A stretch of 64,000 nt of DNA, taken from the NCBI GenBank assembly GCA_965661625.1, contig CBFIEM010000013.1, forward strand, positions 1 through 64,000, read 5' to 3'. The stretch's first letter is position 1. Every line of letters begins with the position of its first letter. Below the pieces are notes generated by a model that was given only the letters and a program-made list of their open reading frames with translations, searched no databases and was not told the origin of the DNA. Made by a program: the position numbers and the translations under genes. This document shows positions 44,642-53,470 of the stretch, in pieces. Origin of the DNA: GCA-2705995 sp965661625. GTDB taxonomy: Bacteria > Bacteroidota > Bacteroidia > Flavobacteriales_G > Salibacteraceae.

Positions 44642-44674
44642 GCAATATGTAAGTGACACAGAAGGTCTCGGCAG

Positions 44675-45139
44675 TTATTTCTGAATTCTTGATTGTACGA
44701 GTCCTATAGCTGCTAGAATCATATAAATAAACCCGGACTGTAGAGCTCCAATTAACTTTCTGCTGATGGTATAAAAACTATCGACATCATTTACGAGGTA
44801 TCCAAACCCCAAAAAAGCGCCAGACAGGATTACTCCAACACCATAACATGCCTGCACAGGTCGTTTAAAACTAATCGTTGGAAATGCCGCTAGTAGGGAT
44901 TTTTGAGTAACCCAATAAAAGAACAAGATGAAGGAAGCTGTGAGCACCCATTTGAGCCAATAAGTAGGCCAGTAGCCAAGATCTATTAAAAAAGAAAGTC
45001 CATGAAAGAGCTCCTCAGGGTTTTCATTAGGGTTGTTGTAATAGAGGTAGCGCAAGTACTGATTGATTTCAACAAACAGGCTATCTCTAAATAACGAGGC
45101 TAAAAGGATTATGGCCAGCCAACTTAACGCCTTGTTCAT
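44675..45139 (-). CDS. Exosortase-associated small membrane protein
   Basis: A 154-aa membrane protein with four likely transmembrane helices and a longer loop between helix 1 and 2 (FRDSLFVEINQYLRYLYYNN, PNENPEELFHGL). It resembles the small partner proteins found beside Bacteroidota exosortases, sometimes called XrtX- or XrtF-associated membrane proteins. Its ATG overlaps the exosortase stop (45136-45139, ATGA). No catalytic motif is seen; a structural partner or substrate-handling role is an inference. Confidence 0.72.
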   Translation of the reverse strand: MNKALSWLAIILLASLFRDSLFVEINQYLRYLYYNNPNENPEELFHGLSFLIDLGYWPTYWLKWVLTASFILFFYWVTQKSLLAAFPTISFKRPVQACYGVGVILSGAFLGFGYLVNDVDSFYTISRKLIGALQSGFIYMILAAIGLVQSRIQK

Positions 45140-45678
45140 TGAGGTTGGGCTTTGAGAAGTTCACGTGACTGACCTAAATAGGTTATCCATATGTACCAAA
45201 GCGCGGCCACAAAGCCATATATCAAGATGGTGAATGTGTAAGTGTGGTTGAAGTCGAGGTATTCTGGAGCCTTACTCTGAATAATTGCCAGAACAATTAC
45301 CCGTAAGAGGTTGAGGTGATGAATAGCGATAACACCAGTTGGAATAAACCACCAGAGGTGTTTCTTTTTGGCAGGAAATGCGATAAGAAAACCAATGAAC
45401 AGGGCTATAACTTCAACTCCATTGCACGGATCTCCAACCCAAACACCAAAACTACCATCGATTCCTAAGGTGCGCACATCTCCTTCTAAGTCCTCCTGAA
45501 TGGTATCGTAGCCAATAGCGTCGAGCACCCAAGTGCCCTCACGAATTAGCAGGTCAACGGCGAAGCGATCAAGGGTGCCATTGGGGTGGATGTAAAAGGT
45601 GTACAAGGCAAGCCAACCAATGAATAGAACGGCACATTTTATTAGGAATAAATTGAGCGGATGCCTCCAGGTAGTCAC
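45136..45678 (-). CDS. Exosortase (XrtX-like) transpeptidase
   Basis: A 180-aa integral membrane cysteine protease/transpeptidase of the exosortase/archaeosortase superfamily. The invariant triad is visible: Cys85 in VGDPCNGVEVIALFIGF, Arg126 in IHHLNLLRVIVLA, His145 in LDFNHTYTFTILI, each at the edge of a transmembrane helix; about five to six helices in total. The start codon is GTG (45678), overlapping the TAG of the substrate-like gene by one base. It should cleave and probably attach proteins bearing a C-terminal sorting tail. The 76-aa protein encoded directly upstream is the obvious substrate. The subfamily label XrtX rests on context and memory of the family. Confidence 0.88.
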   Translation of the reverse strand: MTTWRHPLNLFLIKCAVLFIGWLALYTFYIHPNGTLDRFAVDLLIREGTWVLDAIGYDTIQEDLEGDVRTLGIDGSFGVWVGDPCNGVEVIALFIGFLIAFPAKKKHLWWFIPTGVIAIHHLNLLRVIVLAIIQSKAPEYLDFNHTYTFTILIYGFVAALWYIWITYLGQSRELLKAQPQ

Positions 45679-45908
45679 TACTTTTTATTCAAGTCAATAA
45701 TTTTCTTTCCACCGGCAACTGCTGCGACAGCGGCCAAGATGCCCAACCCTCCATCAATCGGAATGCAAGGTGGAGGCCAACATGGTGAGCCACCACCGCC
45801 ACCTCCTGGTCCACCACCGCCGCCTGGTTGAGCAGAGGAAGTGAAGGTCAACATGCTGCAGACAACACTAAGGGAAAGGATGAATAAGCTTTTACGGATG
45901 GAAATCAT
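45678..45908 (-). CDS. Likely exosortase substrate: Gly-rich PID-CTERM-type small protein
   Basis: A 76-aa exported protein. Residues 1-26 are a Sec signal peptide (ending TFTSSAQ); 27-41 are a Pro/Gly-rich stretch; 43-48 hold a two-Cys, Pro-rich knot (CWPPPC); 49-52 is IPID; 53-67 a hydrophobic helix GGLGILAAVAAVAGG; then a basic tail KK...NKK. This tripartite end (P-I-D motif, helix, basic cluster) is the layout of an exosortase sorting signal of the PID-CTERM kind. It is wedged between the T9SS-tailed 1000-aa protein and the exosortase, with overlaps of 4 and 1 bases. The mature part would be only about 25 residues, so it may be a structural or surface-coating peptide. Confidence 0.82.
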   Translation of the reverse strand: MISIRKSLFILSLSVVCSMLTFTSSAQPGGGGGPGGGGGGSPCWPPPCIPIDGGLGILAAVAAVAGGKKIIDLNKK

Positions 45909-48907
45909 CGAATCAATTTAAAAGTCTCTATGGCGTTGTTCTCATTTTCAACACGCAACAAATATAGGCCACTTTCTTGGGGCAACGGTATGAATTGAGG
46001 TGTTGTGCTGAGCAGTTGATTCGCGTTCCAAATTACCCTACCAGAAACATCGTACATGGTTAAGGAATATGCCTCCTGTGCAGTTGTTGTTAGGTAATAT
46101 CCATTCATGTTATGGGTTAGGCGCATGGCTGAATCTTCCATTTCATTACCAAGTCCAGAAGTTAAAACAACTACAAATTCATCGGTAGCTTGATAGGTGC
46201 AACCACCAACTGAAGATTCTCCAATTAGCTCTAGGGTATTAACACCAGTCAATGAACTAACATCGATAGACTGGGGGTCTTGGCCAAGCGGATTGCCGTT
46301 CAGTGAAATTGTTACATTTTCTAATCCTACTTCTGCATATAACAACGGGATATTTCCTTCTTGTTGAAATACAGTATCTCTACCTAAATCGATTGCCGCT
46401 AAAGCTTTTCCTGCAGAATTAACCCTTAGTGTATCTAATGCAACCGGACAACCTGAAATGCCCAGATTTACAGAGGTAGTGTACTCTCCCGGTGTTAATC
46501 CTTGAAAGGTGTTTGTAGCTAATAGAGGACCGTTGTAGAGAGAAGTTCCATCAGGATTACTAATTGAAATGGTTCCATTTGGATTACCAGCAAATTCGAT
46601 AGCTCCGTCTGATGCTTGCGGGCAAGACTCATTCGAAATTACCAGTCCAGTAACGCGATTGTCAATTTCGAGGGTGAACCTCGGTCCGGTAGCCGTATCG
46701 TTCAGTGTAAACGTGTAAGATTGAGGTTCTGAAATAGTTGTGGTAATTCCTGTTTCAAGATCAGTGAGTCTGATGCAGTAACGAGCGTAATCAAAATCAC
46801 CGAAAATTAACTCATGCATTCCAGAATCAAACGTTTCAGTTACCAGCGTAAATGCGTGAGAAAGGTTTGAGCGATTTACCCGTGTAAGCTCATAAATCGT
46901 GTTGTTGTAGTCAAAACCGAGGTAAGGGTAAGGGCTTCCTTTTTCAAATTTTTGAATGTCTTCAAGCTGCACAATGCCATCATCGAAACCATCTCCTAAA
47001 TCAATTCCAGCATTGCTTTCATAGTTAGAGGTCATAGCCCTCAACTTAATAAACATACGATCGTGATTAGCAGAATTTCGAACCAGAGCAACGTCGTTAG
47101 TCACTTTATGCGATTCAGAAATGGTAATGTTACCTGAGCTTGTTGTTTGGACAAAAAAACCTTGTCCGGAGGCTATTTGTCCGTTGTTTTGCCAAGAGCC
47201 GTTAAATCCAGAAGTCACATCAAAAACGAAGGCATTCGAACCTAAAGTTGGATTCGAAGCTTGAATGGCGGTGTAATCAATAGCAGACGGATATGGGTTA
47301 CCAATAAAATTCCATCCGCGTTCAGCTACATTTGAGCTGGCGGCTGTTAAGCCAATGGTTCGGTCACCAGTAAACACACTACCTGTTGATTGTAACAAAT
47401 GACTTTGAAAGTTGCCACCACCCGTGTAAACAGCAAAAGCGCCATTAGTACCGCCGTTGGGCCCAATATCAGTGGTAGAGCCTGGATTTGTTGGCAGGGC
47501 TGTCCATCCTGAAAGGATGTCATTGAAAGGGTCTCCAGTGTTAGAAATGTTGGCTTCTGTGAAGGTGTATACACTCACGAAATTGTAATTGGGGTCATCA
47601 GAACCAGTAAAGCCTGTCATGTAGATTCCATTGGTACTGCTTCCGCCACTTCCTGAATCACGCCAATCGTTGAGGGTAGCACCAATTACAGGTGTTGCAA
47701 GGTGTCTATATCCTAAATTCCCCCCTATGCCATCTACTAAGCGCTCCACGGTAATGTTCGTTCCATTTACGATGCTCCCCGTTCCTGCAGTCAAGTCGGA
47801 AAGTGAAGCTGTGCGGCTAGCATCGGAATTAAATGTGAAAGGGAGGTTGTTGAAGTCTAAGGTGGTATTGCCTTGAATTAATAATAACGCTGCTATTCCC
47901 GTTCCGCTAGAAGGATTTGGAGCCAAAGAGGTAAGGGTTTTAGTTCCTCCTCCCTCAATTAATAAGTTTTCATAAAATAGATTGGCTACATTTTGACCGC
48001 CTGCATTGTTGTAAGCAACCCAACTGTCATTCGAAAAGTCAACAGCAGATAAACCTGTTGGGAAAGTACTTCCATTTGAAACTTGTAGTGTACAATTTGA
48101 GTTGATCACTAAATCTCCATTGGAGCTGTTAATCGCATTGCCATTCATTGAGAATACCCCACCATTGGTAATGATGAGGTCACCTAAAAAATTGGTGCCG
48201 TTTAAGTTGCCACCCATAACAACGCTAGATGTGTTCTCGATGGAAATATCATCATAAACCAAGAAACTTGTATTGATGGTTTGAATGGATGACCCATCGT
48301 AAACAATGGTGTTTCCAACACCTCCAGAATTCAGCACTGTTGTAGTAGCGGAGCCAAACTCAATCAGTGCACCGCCTATTTCAAGTCGTGCGCCATTTCC
48401 TCCGAAAAAATCAAACAGTACATTTCCAGCAATGGATCCGGCACTCACAAAGAAGTTGCCGTTGTTGTCCATCACCGCATTGGATCCAAACGCAATTCCC
48501 ACTGTTCCGGTTGTCGAGTTAATTCCTGTGCTAAAAACACCATCATTCTCAAGTTCTCCTCCATTGGTAATGTTAAGCGTGAAATCAGCACCATCCACTC
48601 GCGCAACAAATCCAGATTGGCAATAAAGTCTGCCACCATCTATGTTAAGCTGGAAAGATCCAGACGATGCGTTGATGGCATACTGCAATGAATTACAAGC
48701 CTCATTACCAGATACGGTCAAGGTAAACGAAGTGGCATTGGGTATCTGAACATCGTCAGCAATTGTAGGCGCAGTAGCAGGAGCAACTCCACCTACTAGC
48801 CAGATTCCCGGAGTAGACCAGTCACCAGTTCCGTTTAAAACATATGTGGCGGCATACCCCTGGAAACAACAAAAGGTACATATCATATAAAGTAGTAGTG
48901 CTCTCAT
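45905..48907 (-). CDS. 1000-aa secreted beta-rich protein with T9SS type A sorting domain
   Basis: A large surface protein: signal peptide 1-20 (ending GYAAT), then a right-handed beta-helix-like region to about 330 with repeating N/G-rich strands (NNGNFFVSAGSIAGNVLFDF, GGNLNGTNFLGDLIITNGGV). A middle part carries WNFIGNPYPSAIDYTAIQAS, typical of T9SS cargo, plus loops rich in Ser and Gly. The last ~70 residues (MTHNMNGYYLTTTAQEAYSL, TMYDVSGRVIWNANQ, IETFKLIR) are a T9SS type A CTD. No enzyme motif is visible. The ATG at 48907 (rather than TTG 48913) starts the signal. It is the first gene of the exosortase operon and may interact with the sorted small protein. Confidence 0.85.
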   Translation of the reverse strand: MRALLLYMICTFCCFQGYAATYVLNGTGDWSTPGIWLVGGVAPATAPTIADDVQIPNATSFTLTVSGNEACNSLQYAINASSGSFQLNIDGGRLYCQSGFVARVDGADFTLNITNGGELENDGVFSTGINSTTGTVGIAFGSNAVMDNNGNFFVSAGSIAGNVLFDFFGGNGARLEIGGALIEFGSATTTVLNSGGVGNTIVYDGSSIQTINTSFLVYDDISIENTSSVVMGGNLNGTNFLGDLIITNGGVFSMNGNAINSSNGDLVINSNCTLQVSNGSTFPTGLSAVDFSNDSWVAYNNAGGQNVANLFYENLLIEGGGTKTLTSLAPNPSSGTGIAALLLIQGNTTLDFNNLPFTFNSDASRTASLSDLTAGTGSIVNGTNITVERLVDGIGGNLGYRHLATPVIGATLNDWRDSGSGGSSTNGIYMTGFTGSDDPNYNFVSVYTFTEANISNTGDPFNDILSGWTALPTNPGSTTDIGPNGGTNGAFAVYTGGGNFQSHLLQSTGSVFTGDRTIGLTAASSNVAERGWNFIGNPYPSAIDYTAIQASNPTLGSNAFVFDVTSGFNGSWQNNGQIASGQGFFVQTTSSGNITISESHKVTNDVALVRNSANHDRMFIKLRAMTSNYESNAGIDLGDGFDDGIVQLEDIQKFEKGSPYPYLGFDYNNTIYELTRVNRSNLSHAFTLVTETFDSGMHELIFGDFDYARYCIRLTDLETGITTTISEPQSYTFTLNDTATGPRFTLEIDNRVTGLVISNESCPQASDGAIEFAGNPNGTISISNPDGTSLYNGPLLATNTFQGLTPGEYTTSVNLGISGCPVALDTLRVNSAGKALAAIDLGRDTVFQQEGNIPLLYAEVGLENVTISLNGNPLGQDPQSIDVSSLTGVNTLELIGESSVGGCTYQATDEFVVVLTSGLGNEMEDSAMRLTHNMNGYYLTTTAQEAYSLTMYDVSGRVIWNANQLLSTTPQFIPLPQESGLYLLRVENENNAIETFKLIR

Positions 48908-48991
48908 AATCAAGGGGCTTTATATAAAAGTGCAATTTACAAAAAGCAATTGATAAAAAAACCGTTATTTAGCGCATGCTAGTAGCACTCT

Positions 48992-51355
48992 ATGGCTTCA
49001 AAACGAATTGAAATTATTGACATTAATGACCTGAAGAAGGTTATTAAAATTGCATTCAGCAATTGGTATTTCTTGGTATCATTCCCATTGATTATGGGTG
49101 CTGCGGCTTTTTTTTACACACACCGCCTTACAGATATCTATGCAGCAAAAAGTCAGATTTTATTAAAATCGACAGAAACGTACGATTACCAGACCCAGCT
49201 GTTTAAAGGATTGGGGTATTATGAATCATACCGTGACATCACCAACCAAATTCGTGTTTTAACTTCTCAAGACCTCATAGACGAAACACTAGACCGACTA
49301 GATTTTGGCATAAGTTATTACATCGTTGGGCGCATAAAAACCACAGAGGTTTATGAATCGTTGCCTTTTACAGTAGATGTAAAACGCTTGCAAAGTCACC
49401 TCTATGAGAAACGAATCAATATTAAAATACGCGATGCAGAGCATTATGAATTGAGTTTTGAAACAGCAAATGGTTTAGTTGCACAAACCCACAAGTTCAA
49501 TGAGTTTGTGAATACAAAAGATTACCTCTTACGTGTACAACGAAGGAAGAATATTTCAGACCGGAGCATAGCGAAAATAAAGGATGGTAATTATCAAGTT
49601 GCAGTTCATTCTGATCGCAATTTGTTGCGCGAGTATAAATCAGCACTTTCGGTAAATAACATTAACTACACATCGATTTTAGAGCTTCAAGTTGAAGACG
49701 AAGTGCCAGCCAAGGCTAAAACCTTTTTAGATACATTGGCAAAAGTCTACATAGAGTATACGCTTCAATCGGAAATAGATATCAATGAAAATACATTGGA
49801 CTACATCTCCAAACAACTTGCTGAGGTAACAGACATACTCAATGAGATAGAGAAAGATCTGGAAGAGTATAAAAGCGACAACAGTATCTTAAACCTCAGT
49901 AGGGAGGAAAACCAATACTTCAATGAACTGGTGAAGTTTGATGCTCAACGAAGAGAATTAAACCTTGCTTTGAAGAACATCGATGCGCTAGAAGTTTACC
50001 TGCTGCAATCTGGAGAAGAGGAATTGTTGCCACCCAGTGTCTATATTCTGGAGGATGACGGGTTCCTAAAAGCTTCCCTCAATAAGCTGTATTCATTACA
50101 AATCGAGAAAAATCAAAACCTCTTTGATGCTACCGAAAGTAATATGGGTATTCAGCGTGTGGAAGATGAGATTTCGCTTCTAAAGAATAACCTGCTGGTT
50201 TATTTGGACAATACGCGCGACGCAATTCGGGAGAAGAAGAACGGGATAAAGGGCGAAATGAACGACTACGAGCGTATGATTCGAAGTGTTCCACGGGCTC
50301 AACGAGACATCCTAAACATAGAGCGCAAGCTGCAAGTGAATGAAAAAATGTATTTGTTCTTACTTGAGAAACGCGCTAATACCGTAATTGCAAGAGCAGG
50401 ATTACTACCCAAAACCAAGGTTATTGAAAGTGCGCGGAGTGCAGGTGTTGTAAGACCGAATAAGGAAAAAGTGATTTACATGTTCATCGGTATTGGTTTT
50501 TTATTGGCAATACTGGTAATCCTCATTCGCCAGTTTTTCTTCTACCGCATTGAAACCATAAAGGAATTGGGTGAGCTTACTGAAGTGCCTATTGCAGGTG
50601 GTGTTCCCAGCATAGTTGACTTCAATACTGATAGGCTTTTTACCGAGTTGGAGTCAAAATCACTTTTGGCGGAATCAATCCGTAACATCCGAACCAATTT
50701 ACAGTACCTGTTACCGGAAAAGGGGAGTCATTCTATACTCGTTAGTTCCCTGAACCCAGCAGAAGGAAAGACATTCATATCCTCTCATTTAGCATTGATG
50801 TTAGCGCGTGCGGACCAACGCGTAATTGCACTGGACTTTGACATGCACAAACCGAAGGTTCATAAAATGTTTAAGGCCAATAACGATAAAGGAATCTCGA
50901 CTATCATTATTGAAAAAGAAGGAATTTCATCGTGTATTCAGCACAGCAATTCAACAGGATTAGACTTCATCTCATCGGGTCCAATTCCACCAAACCCATC
51001 TGAATTAGTGTTGAGTGATAAAGTCAATGAATTATTGGATTGGTGCAAAGCTTCATATGACTATGTGATTATAGATACGCCTCCTTTAGGACTAATTAAC
51101 GATGGATTAATATTAATGAATCAGGCGGATTTAGGACTTTTTGTACTAAATACAAAAGTTGCTTCTAAAGAGGCAGTTAATCATATGAATGAGCTGTTTG
51201 ATAAGTTTGAAATAGACCACAAGGCACTTATTTTGAACGGCTTTAAATTCAGGAAAAGGAAAAAATATTATGGTGGACTCTATGGGCAGAGCTATTCGTA
51301 TTCTTATGGCTATGGTTATGGCTATGATTATGGATCTACTGAGGGTGAATCATGA
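48992..51355 (+). CDS. Wzc-type polysaccharide co-polymerase/tyrosine autokinase
   Basis: A 787-aa inner-membrane protein that controls polysaccharide chain length and export. A first transmembrane helix (about 24-45) is followed by a Wzz domain with long coiled coil (about 180-450) and a second helix at about 491-517. The cytosolic BY-kinase part has a Walker A variant LNPAEGKTFISSHLALMLAR (about 586-600), Walker A' VIALDFDMHKPKVHKM and Walker B YDYVIIDTPPLGL (about 688). The tail (757-787) is tyrosine-rich with ten Tyr, many in SY/GY repeats, the phosphorylation cluster expected of a Wzc. Start ATG 48992, 84 bases from the divergent T9SS gene. The stop overlaps the Wzm gene by 4 bases. Confidence 0.92.
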   Translation: MASKRIEIIDINDLKKVIKIAFSNWYFLVSFPLIMGAAAFFYTHRLTDIYAAKSQILLKSTETYDYQTQLFKGLGYYESYRDITNQIRVLTSQDLIDETLDRLDFGISYYIVGRIKTTEVYESLPFTVDVKRLQSHLYEKRINIKIRDAEHYELSFETANGLVAQTHKFNEFVNTKDYLLRVQRRKNISDRSIAKIKDGNYQVAVHSDRNLLREYKSALSVNNINYTSILELQVEDEVPAKAKTFLDTLAKVYIEYTLQSEIDINENTLDYISKQLAEVTDILNEIEKDLEEYKSDNSILNLSREENQYFNELVKFDAQRRELNLALKNIDALEVYLLQSGEEELLPPSVYILEDDGFLKASLNKLYSLQIEKNQNLFDATESNMGIQRVEDEISLLKNNLLVYLDNTRDAIREKKNGIKGEMNDYERMIRSVPRAQRDILNIERKLQVNEKMYLFLLEKRANTVIARAGLLPKTKVIESARSAGVVRPNKEKVIYMFIGIGFLLAILVILIRQFFFYRIETIKELGELTEVPIAGGVPSIVDFNTDRLFTELESKSLLAESIRNIRTNLQYLLPEKGSHSILVSSLNPAEGKTFISSHLALMLARADQRVIALDFDMHKPKVHKMFKANNDKGISTIIIEKEGISSCIQHSNSTGLDFISSGPIPPNPSELVLSDKVNELLDWCKASYDYVIIDTPPLGLINDGLILMNQADLGLFVLNTKVASKEAVNHMNELFDKFEIDHKALILNGFKFRKRKKYYGGLYGQSYSYSYGYGYGYDYGSTEGES

Positions 51356-52194
51356 GTGAAGGTTGGAATGTAATAATCCGCCCATCATCAACAACTTCGC
51401 GTGTTGGGTTAAAACGGATTTGGAAGTATAAGGACTTATTAGGCTTATTCGTTTATCGTGATTTTGTGGCCATGTATAAACAAACAGTACTAGGGCCAAT
51501 TTGGTATGTTATTCAACCCATTTTGACTACGCTTACCTATTGGATTGTTTTTGGCAGAATAGCACAACTCAGCACAGATGGCATTCCCCAGTTTCTTTTT
51601 TACCTCGGAGGAGTAACAATTTGGGGGTATTTCGCATCATGTATCAACCGAACATCCAATACATTTGGTTCAAACGCATCACTATTTGGCAAGGTTTATT
51701 TTCCGCGCATTTTGGTTCCAATTTCAAGTGTTGTATCAAACTTCCTAAAGTTTGGGGTTCAGCTAATACTTTTCTTTGTAGCTATCGCCTATTATCACTG
51801 GTCAGGATTTAACGTTGGGGTAACGAAAGCCGTGTTGCTGCTTCCTTTTTTGTTTGTTATGATGGCAGGCCTTGGTCTCGGTCTTGGCATATTGATAAGT
51901 AGTATTACCACCAAATACCGGGATTTTCAATTCTTTGTTCAGTTCGGTGTGCAGTTGCTGATGTTCCTTTCTCCAGTTATCTATCCGCTATCATCACTCA
52001 GTGCAGAACGTCAGGCGTATTTACTTTACTTGCCCACTACCAGTATAATTGAGGCGTTTAAGTATGCAACCATTGGAACAGGTTACTTCAGTGTTCCCTG
52101 GCTCATGTATTCGCTTGCAGTTACGGTGCTACTGCTAATTGTTGGAGCTCGCTTATTTGCAAAAATTGAGCGTAAATTTATGGATACCGTATAA
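51352..52194 (+). CDS. ABC-2 type polysaccharide export permease (Wzm-like)
   Basis: A 280-aa integral membrane permease with six transmembrane segments of the ABC-2 transporter type. The cytoplasmic N-terminal helix has LLGLFVYRDFVAMYKQTVLG and PIWYVIQPILTTLTYWIVFG, the typical start of Wzm/TagG proteins; conserved are FSSPVIYPLSSL-like MFLSPVIYPLSSLSAERQAY and the segment SLFGKVYFPRILVPIS. It pairs with the next gene's ATPase to export undecaprenyl-linked glycan. ATGA overlap with wzc; the wzt start lies one base after its stop. Confidence 0.93.
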   Translation: MSEGWNVIIRPSSTTSRVGLKRIWKYKDLLGLFVYRDFVAMYKQTVLGPIWYVIQPILTTLTYWIVFGRIAQLSTDGIPQFLFYLGGVTIWGYFASCINRTSNTFGSNASLFGKVYFPRILVPISSVVSNFLKFGVQLILFFVAIAYYHWSGFNVGVTKAVLLLPFLFVMMAGLGLGLGILISSITTKYRDFQFFVQFGVQLLMFLSPVIYPLSSLSAERQAYLLYLPTTSIIEAFKYATIGTGYFSVPWLMYSLAVTVLLLIVGARLFAKIERKFMDTV

Positions 52195-52195
52195 G

Positions 52196-53470
52196 ATGTC
52201 AAACGCCATTGAAATAGAGAACTTATCCAAGCAATACCGTTTGGGCTTGGTCGATGCTTCCACCATTGCGGAGGACTTAAAGCGATGGTCTTACAAACTG
52301 CGTGGTAAGGAAGATCCTTTCTTGAAGGTTGGAGAGCGCAATGTGCGTTCTGAACAGGGAGGAGATTTTGTTTGGGCATTAAAGTCACTGAGCTTAGAAG
52401 TCCCAAAGGGTCAAGTTTTAGGTATAATAGGAAAGAATGGAGCTGGTAAGTCAACGCTCTTGAAGCTTTTATCTCAAATAACGGAGCCTTCAACTGGGGA
52501 GGTAAGGATGCGGGGAAGGGTGGCCAGTTTATTAGAAGTAGGCACAGGATTTCATCAAGAACTTACAGGTCGAGAGAATATATTTTTAAACGGGGCAATT
52601 TTAGGGATGACGAAACCCGAAATCCGGGAGAAACTAGATGAAATCATTGCTTTCAGTGGAGTTGAACGGTACATTGACACTCCGGTAAAGCGCTACTCCT
52701 CAGGAATGAAAGTTCGACTTGGTTTCGCAGTTGCTGCTCACTTGGAGCCGGAAATATTAATTGTAGACGAAGTGCTGGCGGTAGGGGATGCCGACTTTCA
52801 AAAGAAGTGCTTGGGAAAAATGAAAGATGTTTCACGTTCGGGTAGAACGATTCTTTTTGTTTCGCATAATATGGGCTCAATTGCTGAATTATGTGATCGC
52901 GCTGTTTTACTGGAAGATGGTATGCTCGTTTATGACGATACTCCTGTTAAGACAATTGAGCGTTACCTTCATTCGGGGGGTAACTCCGCAAGTTTTTATG
53001 AAGCTGACAATGATTCAGAATTGCCACTTAAGGTTACCCATGTTGCCATAGAGTCAAACGGAAAGCCCGCTCCGAACGCTGATATCACTGAACCCATTCA
53101 AATCTGTCTCACCATTGCGATTAATGAGAACTTGGAAGAAGTAAGGCTGAACGTTATGCTTTACAAGGAGCTTTCGATGTTGTTTCACTCACGGATTTCA
53201 GACAACCTCCCTGAATGTGTTACCCTTGAAAAGGGAACATACACGTGGACGATGGAAATTCCTGGCCTGAGCCTGACTGCTGGGAGCTATTCGCTTGATG
53301 TGGTAGCAACGTATAAGGGTGGTGTTAGTGGAGAACAACACCGAGAAGTTCTTGAGCGAGTCACTCATTTTGAACTGGATGAAAAACGCTTGAATGTGCT
53401 TGAATTGGGTTATGCGGCAAAGCGAGGGGGGCTTATGGTTGCACCGGGAGAATGGAAGTTAAAACCATGA
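52196..53470 (+). CDS. ABC transporter ATP-binding protein, Wzt-like with C-terminal binding domain
   Basis: A 424-aa ATPase. The nucleotide-binding domain (about 1-250) has Walker A LGIIGKNGAGKSTLLKLLSQ, signature KRYSSGMKVRLGFAVAAHLE, Walker B EILIVDEVLAVGDADFQKKC and H-loop ILFVSHNM. A beta-sandwich C-terminal domain (about 265-424; LKVTHVAIESNGKPAPNADI, YSLDVVATYKG, ...GLMVAPGEWKLKP) resembles the Wzt domain that recognises the capped, modified end of a glycan. This suggests export depends on a terminal modification, for which sulfotransferase, methyltransferase and other genes follow. ATG 52196; an upstream in-frame start at 52139 lies in wzm. The stop overlaps the sulfotransferase start (53467, ATGA). 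Confidence 0.93.
   Translation: MSNAIEIENLSKQYRLGLVDASTIAEDLKRWSYKLRGKEDPFLKVGERNVRSEQGGDFVWALKSLSLEVPKGQVLGIIGKNGAGKSTLLKLLSQITEPSTGEVRMRGRVASLLEVGTGFHQELTGRENIFLNGAILGMTKPEIREKLDEIIAFSGVERYIDTPVKRYSSGMKVRLGFAVAAHLEPEILIVDEVLAVGDADFQKKCLGKMKDVSRSGRTILFVSHNMGSIAELCDRAVLLEDGMLVYDDTPVKTIERYLHSGGNSASFYEADNDSELPLKVTHVAIESNGKPAPNADITEPIQICLTIAINENLEEVRLNVMLYKELSMLFHSRISDNLPECVTLEKGTYTWTMEIPGLSLTAGSYSLDVVATYKGGVSGEQHREVLERVTHFELDEKRLNVLELGYAAKRGGLMVAPGEWKLKP

Noticed and set aside
48306..48626. 106-codon frame on the plus strand
   Set aside because: It is antisense to the beta-helix part of the T9SS gene and its Ser/Pro-rich translation is a by-product of the repeat.
48908..48991. Promoter pair between the T9SS gene and wzc
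   Set aside because: No -7/-33 pair with proper spacing was found on either strand.
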